Assembly (NCBI GenBank): GCA_930367205.1
Contig: OV884011.1
Coordinates: 171,689,226 to 171,753,225 of the forward strand
Length of the DNA stretch: 64,000 nt
From: Acanthosoma haemorrhoidale
Lineage: Eukaryota; Arthropoda; Insecta; Hemiptera; Acanthosomatidae
Direction of reading: 5' to 3'
Shown: one piece after another, positions 35,027-46,416 of the stretch
How positions within the stretch are numbered: the first letter of the stretch is position 1
Layout: each line of letters begins with the position of its first letter
Translations under genes and position numbers: made by a program
The notes under the pieces: generated by a model
Told to the model about the DNA's origin: nothing
Seen by the model: only the letters and a program-made list of their open reading frames with translations
Databases searched by the model: none

Positions 35027-36355
35027 TTATGGATTTTGTTTAACGGGGATAAGGTAGGAGACAAGATTTGTAAGAAGGGAAATGAGAGGGGTAATTAGGG
35101 TTCTGAATTCTGTAAGGAATGATGTTAATAGGCTAGTGAGATCTGAAGAGCTTGGAGGTGAAGGAATATGCGAGATGTGTGGTTGAGGATGGGATTGGGT
35201 TTGCTGGTTGGCGGGATGAGCGGAATGCTGGGGAAGAGATACTTGCGGACGAGAAGTGGGCAGTGCCTGTGACTGCTCTCTGTTCCGAACGGCATCAGCA
35301 AAAGAGACAGAAGGCCTCAAATTTCTGGTGGGGGCGCTTCTTGAGCTACCTGTTACTGGCTTCTCTTCTTCTGGCCGGCGACGTTGCTCGCTCCTGGACT
35401 TGAGGATTCTATAGGCCTCACAGCCCTTGTAGTTGGCCGGATGGTCTTGCTGGCAGAGCACGCATACAGCAGGCGATTTTAGGGGCTTTTTGCACAATTC
35501 GCTTTTGTGCTGCCCACTACACTTTACACACCTAGGAGGGTGGTGGCAATACGATTTTGGGTGCCCATATGCCTGACAATTATGGCATTGGACGATGTCT
35601 CTATTGGGGTAAGGTTTTTCGACCTGTATTCTTGTGTAATACAGGGTTGTTAATTCATAAATTTTCTCCACGCCAGGTGTCCGCTCGAGATCTACAAAAA
35701 ATAACGGTAATGCCGTTTTGGTGGATTCGTTTTGTTGTCTGTCCTCACGTAAAACGTTGGTTATTTACCGAACTTTGAACCCCAGAGCTGATAGTTCGTC
35801 TTCAATTTCATCAGCTGGTGTGGTCGGGTGCAGATTTCTTATCACTACTCGAAGCGATCGTTCTTGTTTCAACTGGTTTGTATGGAAGTCTGCATTGGTT
35901 TCTTCCAAATACTTAATGATCGCTCGATAAGTATCCGGAGTGTCTGGGGAAATTTTTGTATCCCGAGAGCGATTGAGGCACGTATATTTTCCGGTACCTA
36001 CAACTTTGCTCATTTGTGAGCATAATAGTTTGAAATTGCTAATATTCCTTACGAATATAGCAGGCGGCTTGGGCTGTGTTGGTGTTTGAATAACTTCCAT
36101 GTCGTCAGGTTGGCTATTTCTCAGTACCTCGAAGCTATTCGGTGTGAAGAATGGAGATTCTGCTACAGTTTCTTCTTTTGAAGTGCTGGCAAGTGGTGGT
36201 AGATCTTCCATAGAGCTGGCAGCAGATGAGTTTGTAGGGATGTTCCTATTTGAGCGTCTGGGTTTTCGCTTTACTGGCGACGTTGGTGGAGTTGGACCTA
36301 AGGACCTCGATCTTTTCTTTTTATTTTGTGATATTATCTGCTGATAAAATCTCAT
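35027..36355 (-). pseudogene. LINE ORF1 (gag-like, CCHC zinc knuckles) with one nonsense codon
   Basis: Read from 36355: a basic N terminus (KKKRSRS), a low-complexity linker, then a domain of the type that precedes zinc knuckles in Jockey ORF1 (AIFVRNISNFKLL to LRVVIRNLHPTTPADEIEDEL). An in-frame TAA at 35765-35767 interrupts it. The same frame then continues through three zinc-knuckle-like units (CHNCQAYGHPKSYC, CVKCSGQHKSELC, CVLCQQDHPANYKGC) to the stop at 35027-35029. One substitution is enough to explain the break. Such proteins bind the LINE RNA; here it is presumed dead. Confidence 0.82.
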
Positions 36356-37924
36356 TTTGTCATTAGCTAAGATTTTTGTTAGTTAAAAAAAAAAAGAAAA
36401 TAAATAAATAAAATACGTAGCGCCGGTGGGATTCCAGTGGCGAGTCACCGGTCTTGGCTCTGAGCCACCTATCAGGTCTGGCTCAGAACGGCTATGTATC
36501 GTGAACGACGGCTGATGCCTCAGTCAAGATGGCCGACTACTCTCTCCGATGTCACTATTATTTACACTTCACACCAATGTACTAGCGATCTACTCACTTA
36601 TTGAGGGCTCCCTCGTGGCCACCTCACTTAAGTTGCCAGTTGACACAATCCCAAAGACGAAAAAGGGTCTATAACGGTAGTTATCGGTATTGATTTGGAG
36701 AGCGATAGTTGTACGTGGTTGTTAATAGTAGCGCATGCGCAGAAACTAACCTTAATATTACCAAAATTATTTAATGATTCTTGAGCTCGACTTTGCAAAA
36801 GGGAAACAGTGGTCTATTGTTTTTAGTTTAGTGCTTGACTTGTGTGCCAACAACTTTGGACCGCTTACGATAGGGTTAGGTACATACAGATTGAGATACA
36901 CCATTTAATCAGCAGATGGATTGACTCATATAGCCCTGCTATAATAAAATACATTTAATTATCTTTAATGTAGCGATTCACCATTTTTATATCCCAATTA
37001 ATAATACATATTATGCTTTAGTCGTTAATAGTTATAAAATGTCATCAATACTATGTTCACATTCCTTTACAATTTATTATAACATGACATGATGGTGTTG
37101 TAATTCAAAATGGAAGTTTTATCTGCCTCAAAGATGCTAAAAATAAACGCAGCTACATAAAAAGCAACGGAGAGCCAATAATCGTTTTAATGGTCGTAAC
37201 GGGACGCTTAACTTTGTGATTCATCTGACGTGGTTTGATTTGGTTTTCTTTGAGTTTTTTTTGGATGCAAAAACAGAACATAAAAGGTTGTGTAGTGTTT
37301 CTCGCTGCTTCTGTTCGGTGTCTTCTTCTGACCTTTTTTAATAACTGGAATAGCCGATTTTTTTCAATAGCAATGTAATCGATATTGCCACTAACATCAG
37401 AGTAAACTTAATTCAATTATCAAAATAATTACTTTTTTCCTGATTATATTCAGAGCAAACAGTACCCTTACTATTTAAGTTTCGAAGGAAGGTGAATTAG
37501 TTTGAATCATAAAAAAATGCAATATCTTCCTCAAACTAAGTATCGTCAATAGCAGTTACGATGCAGCGTACTCGTATATCCAGAGGTTCCATTATAAAGG
37601 TGAAACTTGTAAGTTTAATTCTGTGTCGAAATCCAAGACCATGATGATAGGTTTTAGAGTAACTTTTGTTCAAGCTTGGGGGCTGTTGAAAAAATTCATT
37701 TTTTTTTAAGATGATTGTTTTTATGGTCACAGTCGTAGAACGGCAGACGGGTGAAAGACGATCCCCCTCCCCCGGTACATGTAGAACCTCACCCTCTGGT
37801 CTTGGGCAATATGCGATGGTAATTATAGAATAATGAATCTTCCATACCGTCTATTAAGGAAGATAATGTATTTTTTTTAGTGAGTGAATAAAACCAGACT
37901 ATTAATTACTTATCAGATATTCTT

Positions 37925-38480
37925 TCTTTATTGTGATAAAATTACAATCTGCCTTATTGGGCAATAAGTAACTGTGATAAAAGTTCTAAATCATACTATA
38001 TTCACAATTTTCATTCAACCACTCCCCAGTCCCCCCCCCTCCCGAAACCCCTAGTGAACTCCCAAGTCCACATGGTTGTCACCTCCCTCAAATGCGAAAG
38101 AGGAAGCGGAATATTGGGAAGTCCCCCACGCTCCTCCGTATAAGCTGCTTCATTGGATACGGGCCAATGTAGGCTTACCAAAAGCACGAGAGCCACAGAC
38201 GATCAGGACATGATTGGAGGAACTGACCATAGCCAGGACTCCAACTAATCTGTACAGTTGTCCAGAGCGTCTGTTTAGTTCATGTCTTTTTAGCCTCGTG
38301 TGTGGGTTCGATGTTAGCCTTTTGTCAAAATAAAAGCCAATATACCTTACTGTTTCGTATAAGGGAAGAGGGATGGAATTAAAAAGAAATATAGTGAACA
38401 GGACTTGAGGTAGAGGGTAAAGGTAATTTGGAAACCTTTTGCATTATTAACTTTGATTTGCCATTGGTTGCACCAATAAA
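37925..38480 (-). mobile_element. LINE fragment inside unit 1 (3' end joined to part of the reverse transcriptase)
   Basis: On the minus strand, 38480-38240 encodes pieces of a Jockey reverse transcriptase C-terminal region in broken frames (WCNQWQIKVN, and TVRYIGFYFDKRLTSNPHTR). This is joined to the LINE 3' UTR, ending GGCAGATTGTAATT...CAATAAAG at about 37925. The intervening C-terminal coding part is missing, so this is an internally deleted fragment. Same orientation as the 32.7-36.9 kb LINE. Confidence 0.72.
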
Positions 38481-39737
38481 TTACTTTTGAAAAATATAAA
38501 GTATACCAATACACAATGTTGGCTCATGGCTTAAAAAAATGGGGGTGTTGCAACTTTCAATCTATCCTTAAACATTTTCAAAATATCTAGTATGGTAAAC
38601 AAAAATATTAAAATATTGGAGAAAATAAACTTGATAAAATCTTGCTTTTCATAGAAAAAAAATAACAGTTTAACACAATAGTATACGAACTCTATGAAAT
38701 TAAAATTCATTATTTTTATTATTTCTAGAGAATAACACAATCTTTGACTTTATTCTATTAATTTTGTGCTGAATTTCCCTGTTTTTTCTCCAGGTCATCT
38801 CTTCCTGATCCAACGACCTCAGAATGTTTTTTTTTTAATATTGAAAAGTGTGGAAGTTCAGGTAGTGTCATTAACACTTTACTGTTACAGATTTACAACG
38901 ATTCCCAGAAAAAGTTGGAATAAGAAAAGTAGTTTTTCATTATTTAGACATTATAGCGAGCTAAGCACAGCTCTCTGTTTTGATGGTTTAAAATTTTCGT
39001 TTGTTTTTACCTTGATTCTCTGTTGAAATTATAGGTTATGATGGATAAGCATAAAATTATAAGTATAGTTCGCTAGGGGATATAATCAGTTTATGCAACC
39101 ATATTATTGGAGGAATATATTTTTCGATTCAGCAGTTCCTTGTTATACGAGTGGTATAATTCTGTTGTATGATTTATATCGGAACCAATAAAAAGAACGT
39201 ATGATTCAAATATTCTTTTATAGCTTTTGCTTAATAAACACTCTGGTGTTACTGACATTTCCACCATAAGATGTGTGAGTTATTATGGATGAACCAATTA
39301 CTTTTCTATTCTCTAAGAATTGAGAAAACCACGGAAGTCTTCATTAATTAAACTAAAGTTAAGTACCAAATAACGATTGGAAAGTAAATTTTACTTTTGA
39401 ATTTAATCCTGAAAACCATTTAGAAATTAGCACAGTCTTTAAAAGGTTTTCATGACTATACAAAATAATATTCTCTCAAATCGTACTAAACTTAAAAATA
39501 AAAATAAAAATATTGAAAAAGCTTCATATATTTGTAGCTCCCATTTGTAATGGGATGAACAGGAATTTGTAATGTAAATATTAAGGAATGGGCACATTGT
39601 AATGAAGTCGGGAAGGGAAGCCGTTCTGAAAATTTTTTTATCCCTTTTAAAGAATGATAGTTAATTAGTACTTTGCATAAAAGTAAATGACGAGGGAAAA
39701 AAATATAAAAAGTATTATGTAGGTTTTATACAAAAGA

Positions 39738-39743
39738 TTTATT
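39738..39743 (-). promoter_or_regulatory. Polyadenylation signal, gene C
   Basis: AATAAA on the minus strand, 42 nt beyond the stop codon. Confidence 0.75.
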
Positions 39744-39785
39744 GAGGAAACGTATAAAAAATAAATATGAGATTGAGGGGTTGGC

Positions 39786-41905
39786 TTAATAAGGCCCACT
39801 TCCGGTGTTGCTGCTTGGGTAGCCACCCTGCCTATTGGATGCACTGTATCCTGTCGTGCTGCCGCTGTAGCCTCCTGCTGAACCACCATAGCCTCCTGCT
39901 GATCCACCGTATCCTCCTGCTGACGCACCGTATCCTCCTGCTGACGCGCCATAGCCGCCTGCTGAACCCTCATATCCACCCGCTGAACCACCATATCCAC
40001 CTGCTGAACCACCATATCCGCCAGCTGATCCGTAGTTACCGGATCCGAATGCGTTTCCGGTGTCTTGGTAGCTGATCCTTGGTTTGTACCCTTCAAGATC
40101 GGCAGTGTATTCAACCAGTTGTCTCTTACCATCGGGAAAAAGAACGTGATAGGATCCTCGTGTGTTGTCACCGTCGCGGGCTTCTTCATGTCCAAATTCA
40201 ACATTGTATTCAGGAGCGTTTACTTCGTAGTTAAATTCATATTTCGCTGGAGTCTAAAAAACAAATTATTATTATTATTTACATCTATTGCGTTGAAACC
40301 CATTTTTGAAAGCATTATTCTCCAATCATTAAAAACCTACCGACTGATCATCGTAACCACCTTGCCCGTATCCACCGGCTTCATACGATCCATAGCCAGA
40401 CTGACTATATCCTTGTTGTCCAGTACCTGGAGCACCGTAGTTAGACGATGGGATGCGCGATTGACCTCCAAATCCAGATCCTGGAGCACCATAAGAAGAA
40501 GAAGGGGTCCTCGGGGCTCCATACAGGTCGGATGGAGATCCAACGCGACCTCCAAATTGGGATGATGGAGCACCGTATTGGGATGATGGAGCTCCGTACT
40601 GGGATGATGGAGCACCGTATTGGGATGATGGAGCTCCATATTGTGACGATGGAGAACCGTTTTGGAATGATGGAGTTCCATACTTGGACGATGGAGCACC
40701 GTATTGGGATGATGGAACTCCATATTGAGAAGATAAAGCACCGTTTTGGGATGATGGAGCTCCGTACTGGGATGATGGAGCACCGTATTGGGATGATGGA
40801 GCTCCATATTGTGACGATGGAGCACCGTTTTGGGATGATGGAGTTCCATACTTGGACGATGGAGCACCGTATTGGGATGATGGAGCTCCATATTGAGACG
40901 ATAAAGCACCGTTTTGGGATGATGGACCACCATATTGGGATGACGGACCACCGTATTGGGATGATGGAGCACCGTATTGGGATGATGGAGCACCGTACGA
41001 TGATGACGGTCCAGCTCTGGCTTTACCATTTCCTATACCTCCAGCTGCAGCAGGAAGATATGTGTTGACTGGAGGTTCTGAGACCACAGCGCTTATACAT
41101 GCAGCCACAAAAACTAATATCTGCAAAAAAACAATAGATTAAAAATAAAAATTTTAGAATATAATCTACTTAGAACATATGAGATCTAGATAAATAATTG
41201 AGTCGTAACGACAAGTATTTGTGTTGAAGCATTACCTAGCTGGGTATAAGCTGTTTCTATTATTTTTAAAACCAAGATCTGATTGAAAAATAACTGATCA
41301 ATTCAAAGCAACGTTAATTTGTTATATAAATTCTTTTAATGGCAAGCAAATTAAGATAGAGATAAATTAATATAATTCATTACTAAAAATTACAAGATAC
41401 GATTGCACGAAATAATGAAAATTATTTAAAAAAAAAATGTATTAGTAGTGAACATTGCTTTACGTGTCCATCCTCTTTTACTCTGATTAAAATAGGAAAC
41501 TCTTAGAAGGAATACTCTTATGAAGAGTCAATGAAAAATCTTTTCCTATAATTTACCTTATATGGTTTGATTTTATGTATTATTCAAGCTATAAATAATT
41601 TACAAACTAGTAGTTTTGTATTCAAATGGGGCAATGGATTCGGGCCAAGCTTTTTTTTTTTTTCTAATAGTTAAAGAACTGATATCAAAAGAAAAATTCG
41701 TCATTCAATTTCATGAAGGTTAACTCTTACTAATTATAATTTGAAAGAATTACTTGATATATCTTTCTAGGTATTGATTCCCATAATTGTAACTAAGAAC
41801 GGCTATATTATTCACTGTTAATTAAAACCATATCTGTCTTCTAATTAATATATTATTTATGTTTGATGAACTGTTATACTATATCGTTTTTTTTACCTTC
41901 GCCAT
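39786..41905 (-). CDS. Pro-resilin-like cuticular protein, RR-2 family (gene C, longest)
   Basis: Exons 41897-41905 (Met-Ala-Lys), 40341-41120 and 39786-40253; introns of 776 and 87 bp, GT-AG, phase 0. The product is about 418 residues. The signal peptide runs to residue ~17 (ILVFVAACISAVVS, then EPPVNTYLPAAAGG). Twenty-one heptads of the GAPSSQY type fill residues ~47-193, with QNG and KYG variants forming an eight-heptad higher-order repeat present twice. A Gly/Tyr segment ends in GYGQGGYDDQS. The RR-2 domain starts at residue 264 (FGHEEARDGDNTRGSYHVLF, PDGKRQLVEYTADLEGY, KPRISY). About eight GYGGSAG heptads follow, ending in GSGPY. The mature protein has no cysteine. Tyr in every heptad suits dityrosine crosslinking as in resilin; that use is inferred. 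Confidence 0.9.
40593..40928 (-). repeat. 168-bp higher-order repeat, two copies, in exon 2 of gene C
   Basis: Copies at 40761-40928 and 40593-40760 each encode eight heptads in the same order of variants (QNG, AL, plain, K, T with N, then three plain). Genes D and E lack this doubling and have ten heptads instead of twenty-one. Confidence 0.8.
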
Positions 41906-41956
41906 GTTGACGGGGTGAGAGGAAGATGAGCTTGACTAAGAGATGGTTGCTGTCGG

Positions 41957-42032
41957 TATATATACCAAGGGGTAGTGCAGGAGGGGGTAGAAGGGAGAGG
42001 TTGCATCATAGAAGAACTGATACGAAAACTTG
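41957..42032 (-). promoter_or_regulatory. Core promoter of gene C
   Basis: TATATATA at 41957-41964, 52 nt upstream of the ATG. The upstream block in minus-strand order is CAAGTTTTCGTATC, TGATGCAACC, and CCCCCTCCTGCACTACCCCT just before TTGGTATATATA. Confidence 0.78.
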
Positions 42033-43551
42033 AATTTGTGATCGAGGGATTATATTCCTTCAATAACAGTATAGTATAAAGATGCATTGATTTAAAAATA
42101 TATAATATTTGATAAAAATGAGACCATCTTTCTATTACTAAAAGGACACGACAATTAATGGCTAGAATCACTGAGTTGTAAATTTTCGTATCAAATCAAA
42201 GAGGTATGTGAATATGTTTCTCGTTGGAATACAAGAAAAGGACTCTTTGTAAATTTTGAACTAAAGTTCTCCGAGAAGTTTTATATGAGCTTTAAAACTT
42301 TAGAGAAAAAGTTTTTTAATTCTATTGTCTATTGTGTCTACCTGTACTTCCAAAGACCTAACAGCCTTTAATCTTCCATTGCTGAATAAATCACTGCTTT
42401 TATTTTAGTCTTACATTACTTCTGTCCTGCTCTCAAGAATATTTTGTTGTTAAACCAGAAGTACAAATATTGACTTTTCGGATTGTATCAATGAATGGGT
42501 TTGGATGGTCAAGGTCAGAAAATGTTACTTTGTAATCGTGTTTGTCTGATTGTCTGCTCTGGGGATCGCGATTTACTGTTTGACCCAAACAACATGAACT
42601 TCTATATGGAGATACTATTTGAATACTCGATGGCAAGAAAAATATTTTAAACAATATCAAGTTTAATTAAGCACTATCAATAAATTAATCCGTATTAAAA
42701 TAAAAAATTTTCTATAATTTTGAGTAGGTTTTCAAATTAAAGGTGACGAATTCCCCATTAATAATATGTATTGTGTTATGAAACTTGGGTTAAATATAGT
42801 TTCAGTCTTTAAAACAATGATTTAACTGTTGTTGCCACCTTTAACTCTAACTTCGTTTAACATAGAAGCGAAATGTTTTGCTAATAGATGCCTGGATGAT
42901 GCTGAAAATAATAGCAATTTTACGTAATCAGGAAAGTCTTATCAATTTATTACTGAGGAATAAAACATTGAAAAGAGATTAATGTGAGTTTATAGAAATA
43001 TTACATGCATAGTTTTATATTAAACTTAAGTATATATATATCAAAAAGTTTTGGCCGTGGTGACAAAGTCACGTAAAATATTAACCAATGAGACTTGTTA
43101 GAGAAACTGAAAATTTGGAGATGTTATAGGAAGGACATGGAAACCCTTAATTGTGTAGTACTGCTTGGCTAACTCACTTACTTTTGCTGTGATAGAACTT
43201 ATAGACAGACAAAAATGGTTGCCTGCACCCCTTAAGTCTTTCCTTTCGGGGGTGGCAATTAATTATTCAGGAAATGAAACCTTTGAAACAGTTGTATTTT
43301 ATTTTAAAACTAGCGATGTTTGACTACATCAATGGGTAACATCGTCATTTTGGAAATAACCTAAGCCTGGAGCCACGGACGCTTACGATGTCCACTCTAA
43401 CAGGTGATGAATATACAGGTACAAAAAATGACGTCCCTTGACAGGAAAGCTAATAAATTTAAAACTAAAAAAATAGGAACTGATCTATTTGTCACACTTC
43501 CTTTATTTTACTTTATGTTCTACTCTAAATGCTATCTGGTTTACTACCTTA
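42033..43551. other. Spacer of unit 1
   Basis: AT-rich sequence, nearly identical in the spacers of units 2 and 3. Short frames in it contain stops at different places in different copies, which argues against coding. Confidence 0.5.
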
Positions 43552-44554
43552 TAAGCACTGCTTTAATAAAATACATTTAATTATCTTTAATGTAGCTATT
43601 CACCATTTTTATATCCTAATTAATAATACTTATTATGCTTTAGTCGTTAATAGTTATAAAATGTCATCAATACTATGTTCACATTTCTTAACAATTTATT
43701 ATAACATGACATGATGGTGTTGTAATTCACATGGAAGTTTTATTTGCCTCAAAGATCCTAAAAATAAACGCAGCTACATAAAAATCGACGGAGAGCCAAT
43801 AATCGTTTTAATGGTCGTAACGGGACGCTTAACTTTGTGATGCATCTGACGTGATTTGATTTTGTTTTCTTTGAGTTTTTTTTGGATACAAAAACAGAAC
43901 ATAAAAGGTTGTGTAGTTTTTTTCGCTGCTTCTGTTCGATGTCTTCTTCTGACCTTTTTTAATAACTGGAATAGCCGATCTTTTTAAATAGCAACTTAAT
44001 CGATATTGTAGCTAACATCAGAGTAAACTTAATTCAATTATCAAAATAATTAATTTTTCCCTGATTATATTCAGAGCAAACAGTACCCTTACTATTTAAG
44101 TTTCGAAGGAAGGTGAATTAGTTTGAATCATAAAAAAAATGCAATATCTTCCTCAAACTAAGTATCGTCAATAGCAGTTACGATGCAGCATACTCGTAAA
44201 TCCAGAGGTTCCATTATAAAGGGGAAACTTGTAAAAATAATTCTGTGTCGAAATCCCAGACCATGATGATAGGTTTTAGAGTAACTTTTGTTCAAGCAAA
44301 CCCCCAAGCTTGAATGGAAAAAATTTATTTTTTTGAAGATGATTGTTTTTATGGTCACAGTCGTAGAACGGCAGACGGGTGAAAGACGATCCCCCTCCCC
44401 CGGTACATGTAGAACCTCACCCTCTGGTCTTAAGAAATATGCGATGGTAATTATAGAGTAATGAATCTTCCATACCGTCTATTAAGGAAGATAATGTATT
44501 TTTTTTAGTGAGTGAATAAAACCAGACTATTAATTACTTATTAGATATTCTTTC

Positions 44555-45110
44555 TGTATTGTGATAAAATTACAATCTGCCTTATTGGGCAATAAGTAAC
44601 TGTGATAAAAGTTCTAAATCATACTATATTCACAATTTTCATTCAACCACTCCCCAGTCCCCCCCCCCCCCTCCCGAACCTCCTAGTGAACTCCCAAGTC
44701 CACATGGTTGTCACCTCCCTCAAATGCGAAAGAGGAAGCGGAATATTGGGAAGTCCCCCACGCTCCCCCGTATAAGCTGCTTCATTGGATACGGGCCAAT
44801 GTAGGCTTACCAAAAGCACGAGAGCCACAGACGATCAGGACATGATTGGAGGAACTGACCATAGCCAGGACTCCAACTAATCTGTACAGTTGTCCAGAGC
44901 GTCTGTTTAGTTCATGTCTTTTTAGCCTCGTGTGTGGGTTCGATGTTAGCCTTTTGTCAAAATAAAAGCCAATATACCTTACTGTTTCGTATAAGGGAAG
45001 AGGGATGGAATTAAAAAGAAATATAGTGAACAGGACTTGAGGTAGAGGGTAAAGGTAATTTGGAAACCTTTTGCATTATTAACTTTGATTTGCCATTGGC
45101 TGCACCAATA
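44555..45110 (-). mobile_element. LINE fragment inside unit 2
   Basis: Copy of the fragment at 37925-38480, in the same position in the unit, with a longer C-run near 44658-44671. Confidence 0.7.
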
Positions 45111-46368
45111 AATTACTTTTGAAAAATATAAAGTATACCAATACACAATGTTGGCTCATGGCTTAAAAAAATGGGGGTGTTGCAACTTTCAATCTATCCT
45201 TAAACATTTTCAAAATATCTAGTATGGTAAACAAAAATATTAAAATATTGGAGAAAATAAACTTGATAAAATCTTGCTTTTCATAGAAAAAAAATAACAG
45301 TTTAACACAATAGTATACGAACTCTATGAAATTAAAATTCATTATTTTTATTATTTCTAGAGAATAACATAATCTTTGACTTTATTCTATTAATTTTGAG
45401 CTGAATTTCCCTGTTTTTTCTCCAGGTCATCTCTTCCTGATCCAACGACCTCAGAATGTTGTTTTTTTAATATTGAAAAGTGTGGAAGTTCAGGTAGTGT
45501 CATTAACACTTTACTGTTACAGATTTACAACGATTCCCAGAAAAAGTTGGAATAAGAAAAGTAGTTTTTCATTATTTAGACATTATAGCGAGCTAAGCAC
45601 AGCTCTCTGTTTTGATGGTTTAAAATTTTCGTTGGTTTTTACCTTGATTCTCAGTTGAAATTATAGGTTATGATGGATAAGCATAAAATTATAAGTATAG
45701 TTCGCTAGGGGATATAATCAGTTTATGCAACCATATTATTGGAGGAATATATTTATCGATTCAGCAGTTACTTATTATACGAGTGGTATAATTCTGTTGT
45801 ATGATTTATATCGGAACCAATAAAAAGAACGTATGATTCAAATATTCTTTTATAGCTTTTGCTTAATAAACACTCTGGTGTTACTGACATTTCCACCATA
45901 AGATGTGTGAGTTATTATGGATGAACCAATTACTTTTCTATTCTCTAAGAATTGAGAAAACCACGGAAGTCTTCATTAATTAAACTAAAGTTAAGTACCA
46001 AATAACGATTGGAAAGTAAATTTTACTTTTGAATTTAATCCTGAAAACCATTTAGAAATTAGCACAGTCTTTAAAAGGTTTTCATGACTATACAAAATAA
46101 TATTCTATCAAATCGTACTAAACTTAAAAATAAAAATAAAAATATTGAAAAAGCTTCATATATTTGTAGCTCCCATTTGTAATGATGAACAGGAATTTGT
46201 AATGTAAATATTAAGGAATGGGCACATTGTAATGAAGTCGGGAAGGGAAGCCGTTCTGAAAATTTTTTTATCCCTTTTAAAGAATGATAGATAATTAGTA
46301 CTTTGCATAAAAGTAAATGACGAGGGAAAAAAATATAAAAAAGTATTATGTAGGTTTTATACAAAAGA

Positions 46369-46374
46369 TTTATT
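46369..46374 (-). promoter_or_regulatory. Polyadenylation signal, gene D
   Basis: AATAAA on the minus strand, 42 nt beyond the stop codon. Confidence 0.75.
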
Positions 46375-46416
46375 GAGGAAACGTATAAAAAATAAATATG
46401 AGATTGAGGGGTTGGC

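Larger units (their letters stand above)
32730..36930 (-). mobile_element. Jockey-clade LINE, nearly full length but internally deleted
   Basis: Read on the minus strand, from 36930 down: a GC-richer 5' region (36360-36930), ORF1 (gag-like, zinc knuckles), ORF2 (endonuclease, then the start of the reverse transcriptase), a junction at about 33390 beyond which only the C-terminal end of the reverse transcriptase is present, and a 3' UTR with 37-bp repeats ending in ...GGCAGATTGTAATT...CAATAAAG near 32730. No target-site duplication could be confirmed. The 5' edge coincides with the left edge of the tandem cuticular units. Confidence 0.85.
36931..43551. repeat. Tandem unit 1 (6.62 kb) containing gene C
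   Basis: From the phrase 'tagccctgctataataaaat' at 36931, the sequence recurs from about 43552, 49970 and 56130. Order inside: AT-rich spacer, LINE fragment, spacer, gene C on the minus strand, its promoter and upstream sequence. The left edge abuts the LINE. Confidence 0.85.

Noticed and set aside
37536..37730. Short minus and plus frames repeated in every unit (37536-37730, 43529-43714, 41893-42171, 42433-42660 and their copies)
   Set aside because: They recur only because the unit is duplicated. Lengths and stops differ between copies and there is no recognisable domain.
39665..40204. Minus-strand frames over exon 3 (for example 39665-40204, 46071-46835, 22212-22595) starting MLNL/MLSLV
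   Set aside because: They are one base out of phase with the RR-2 reading. The RR-2 frame joins in phase to exon 2 at consensus splice sites and matches the family.
40448..41068. Long + strand frames opposite exon 2 of genes C, D and F (40448-41068, 47079-47468, 59376-59783), rich in GMMEHRI-type repeats
   Set aside because: A 21-nt repeat without stops in one frame tends to be open in others. These have no start context, promoter or splice signals, and mirror the heptads of the minus-strand genes.
41957..41975. Possible FTZ-F1-type site (CCAAGGGG next to the TATA box)
   Set aside because: It differs from the TCAAGGTCA core at key positions and is not conserved in genes A and B.
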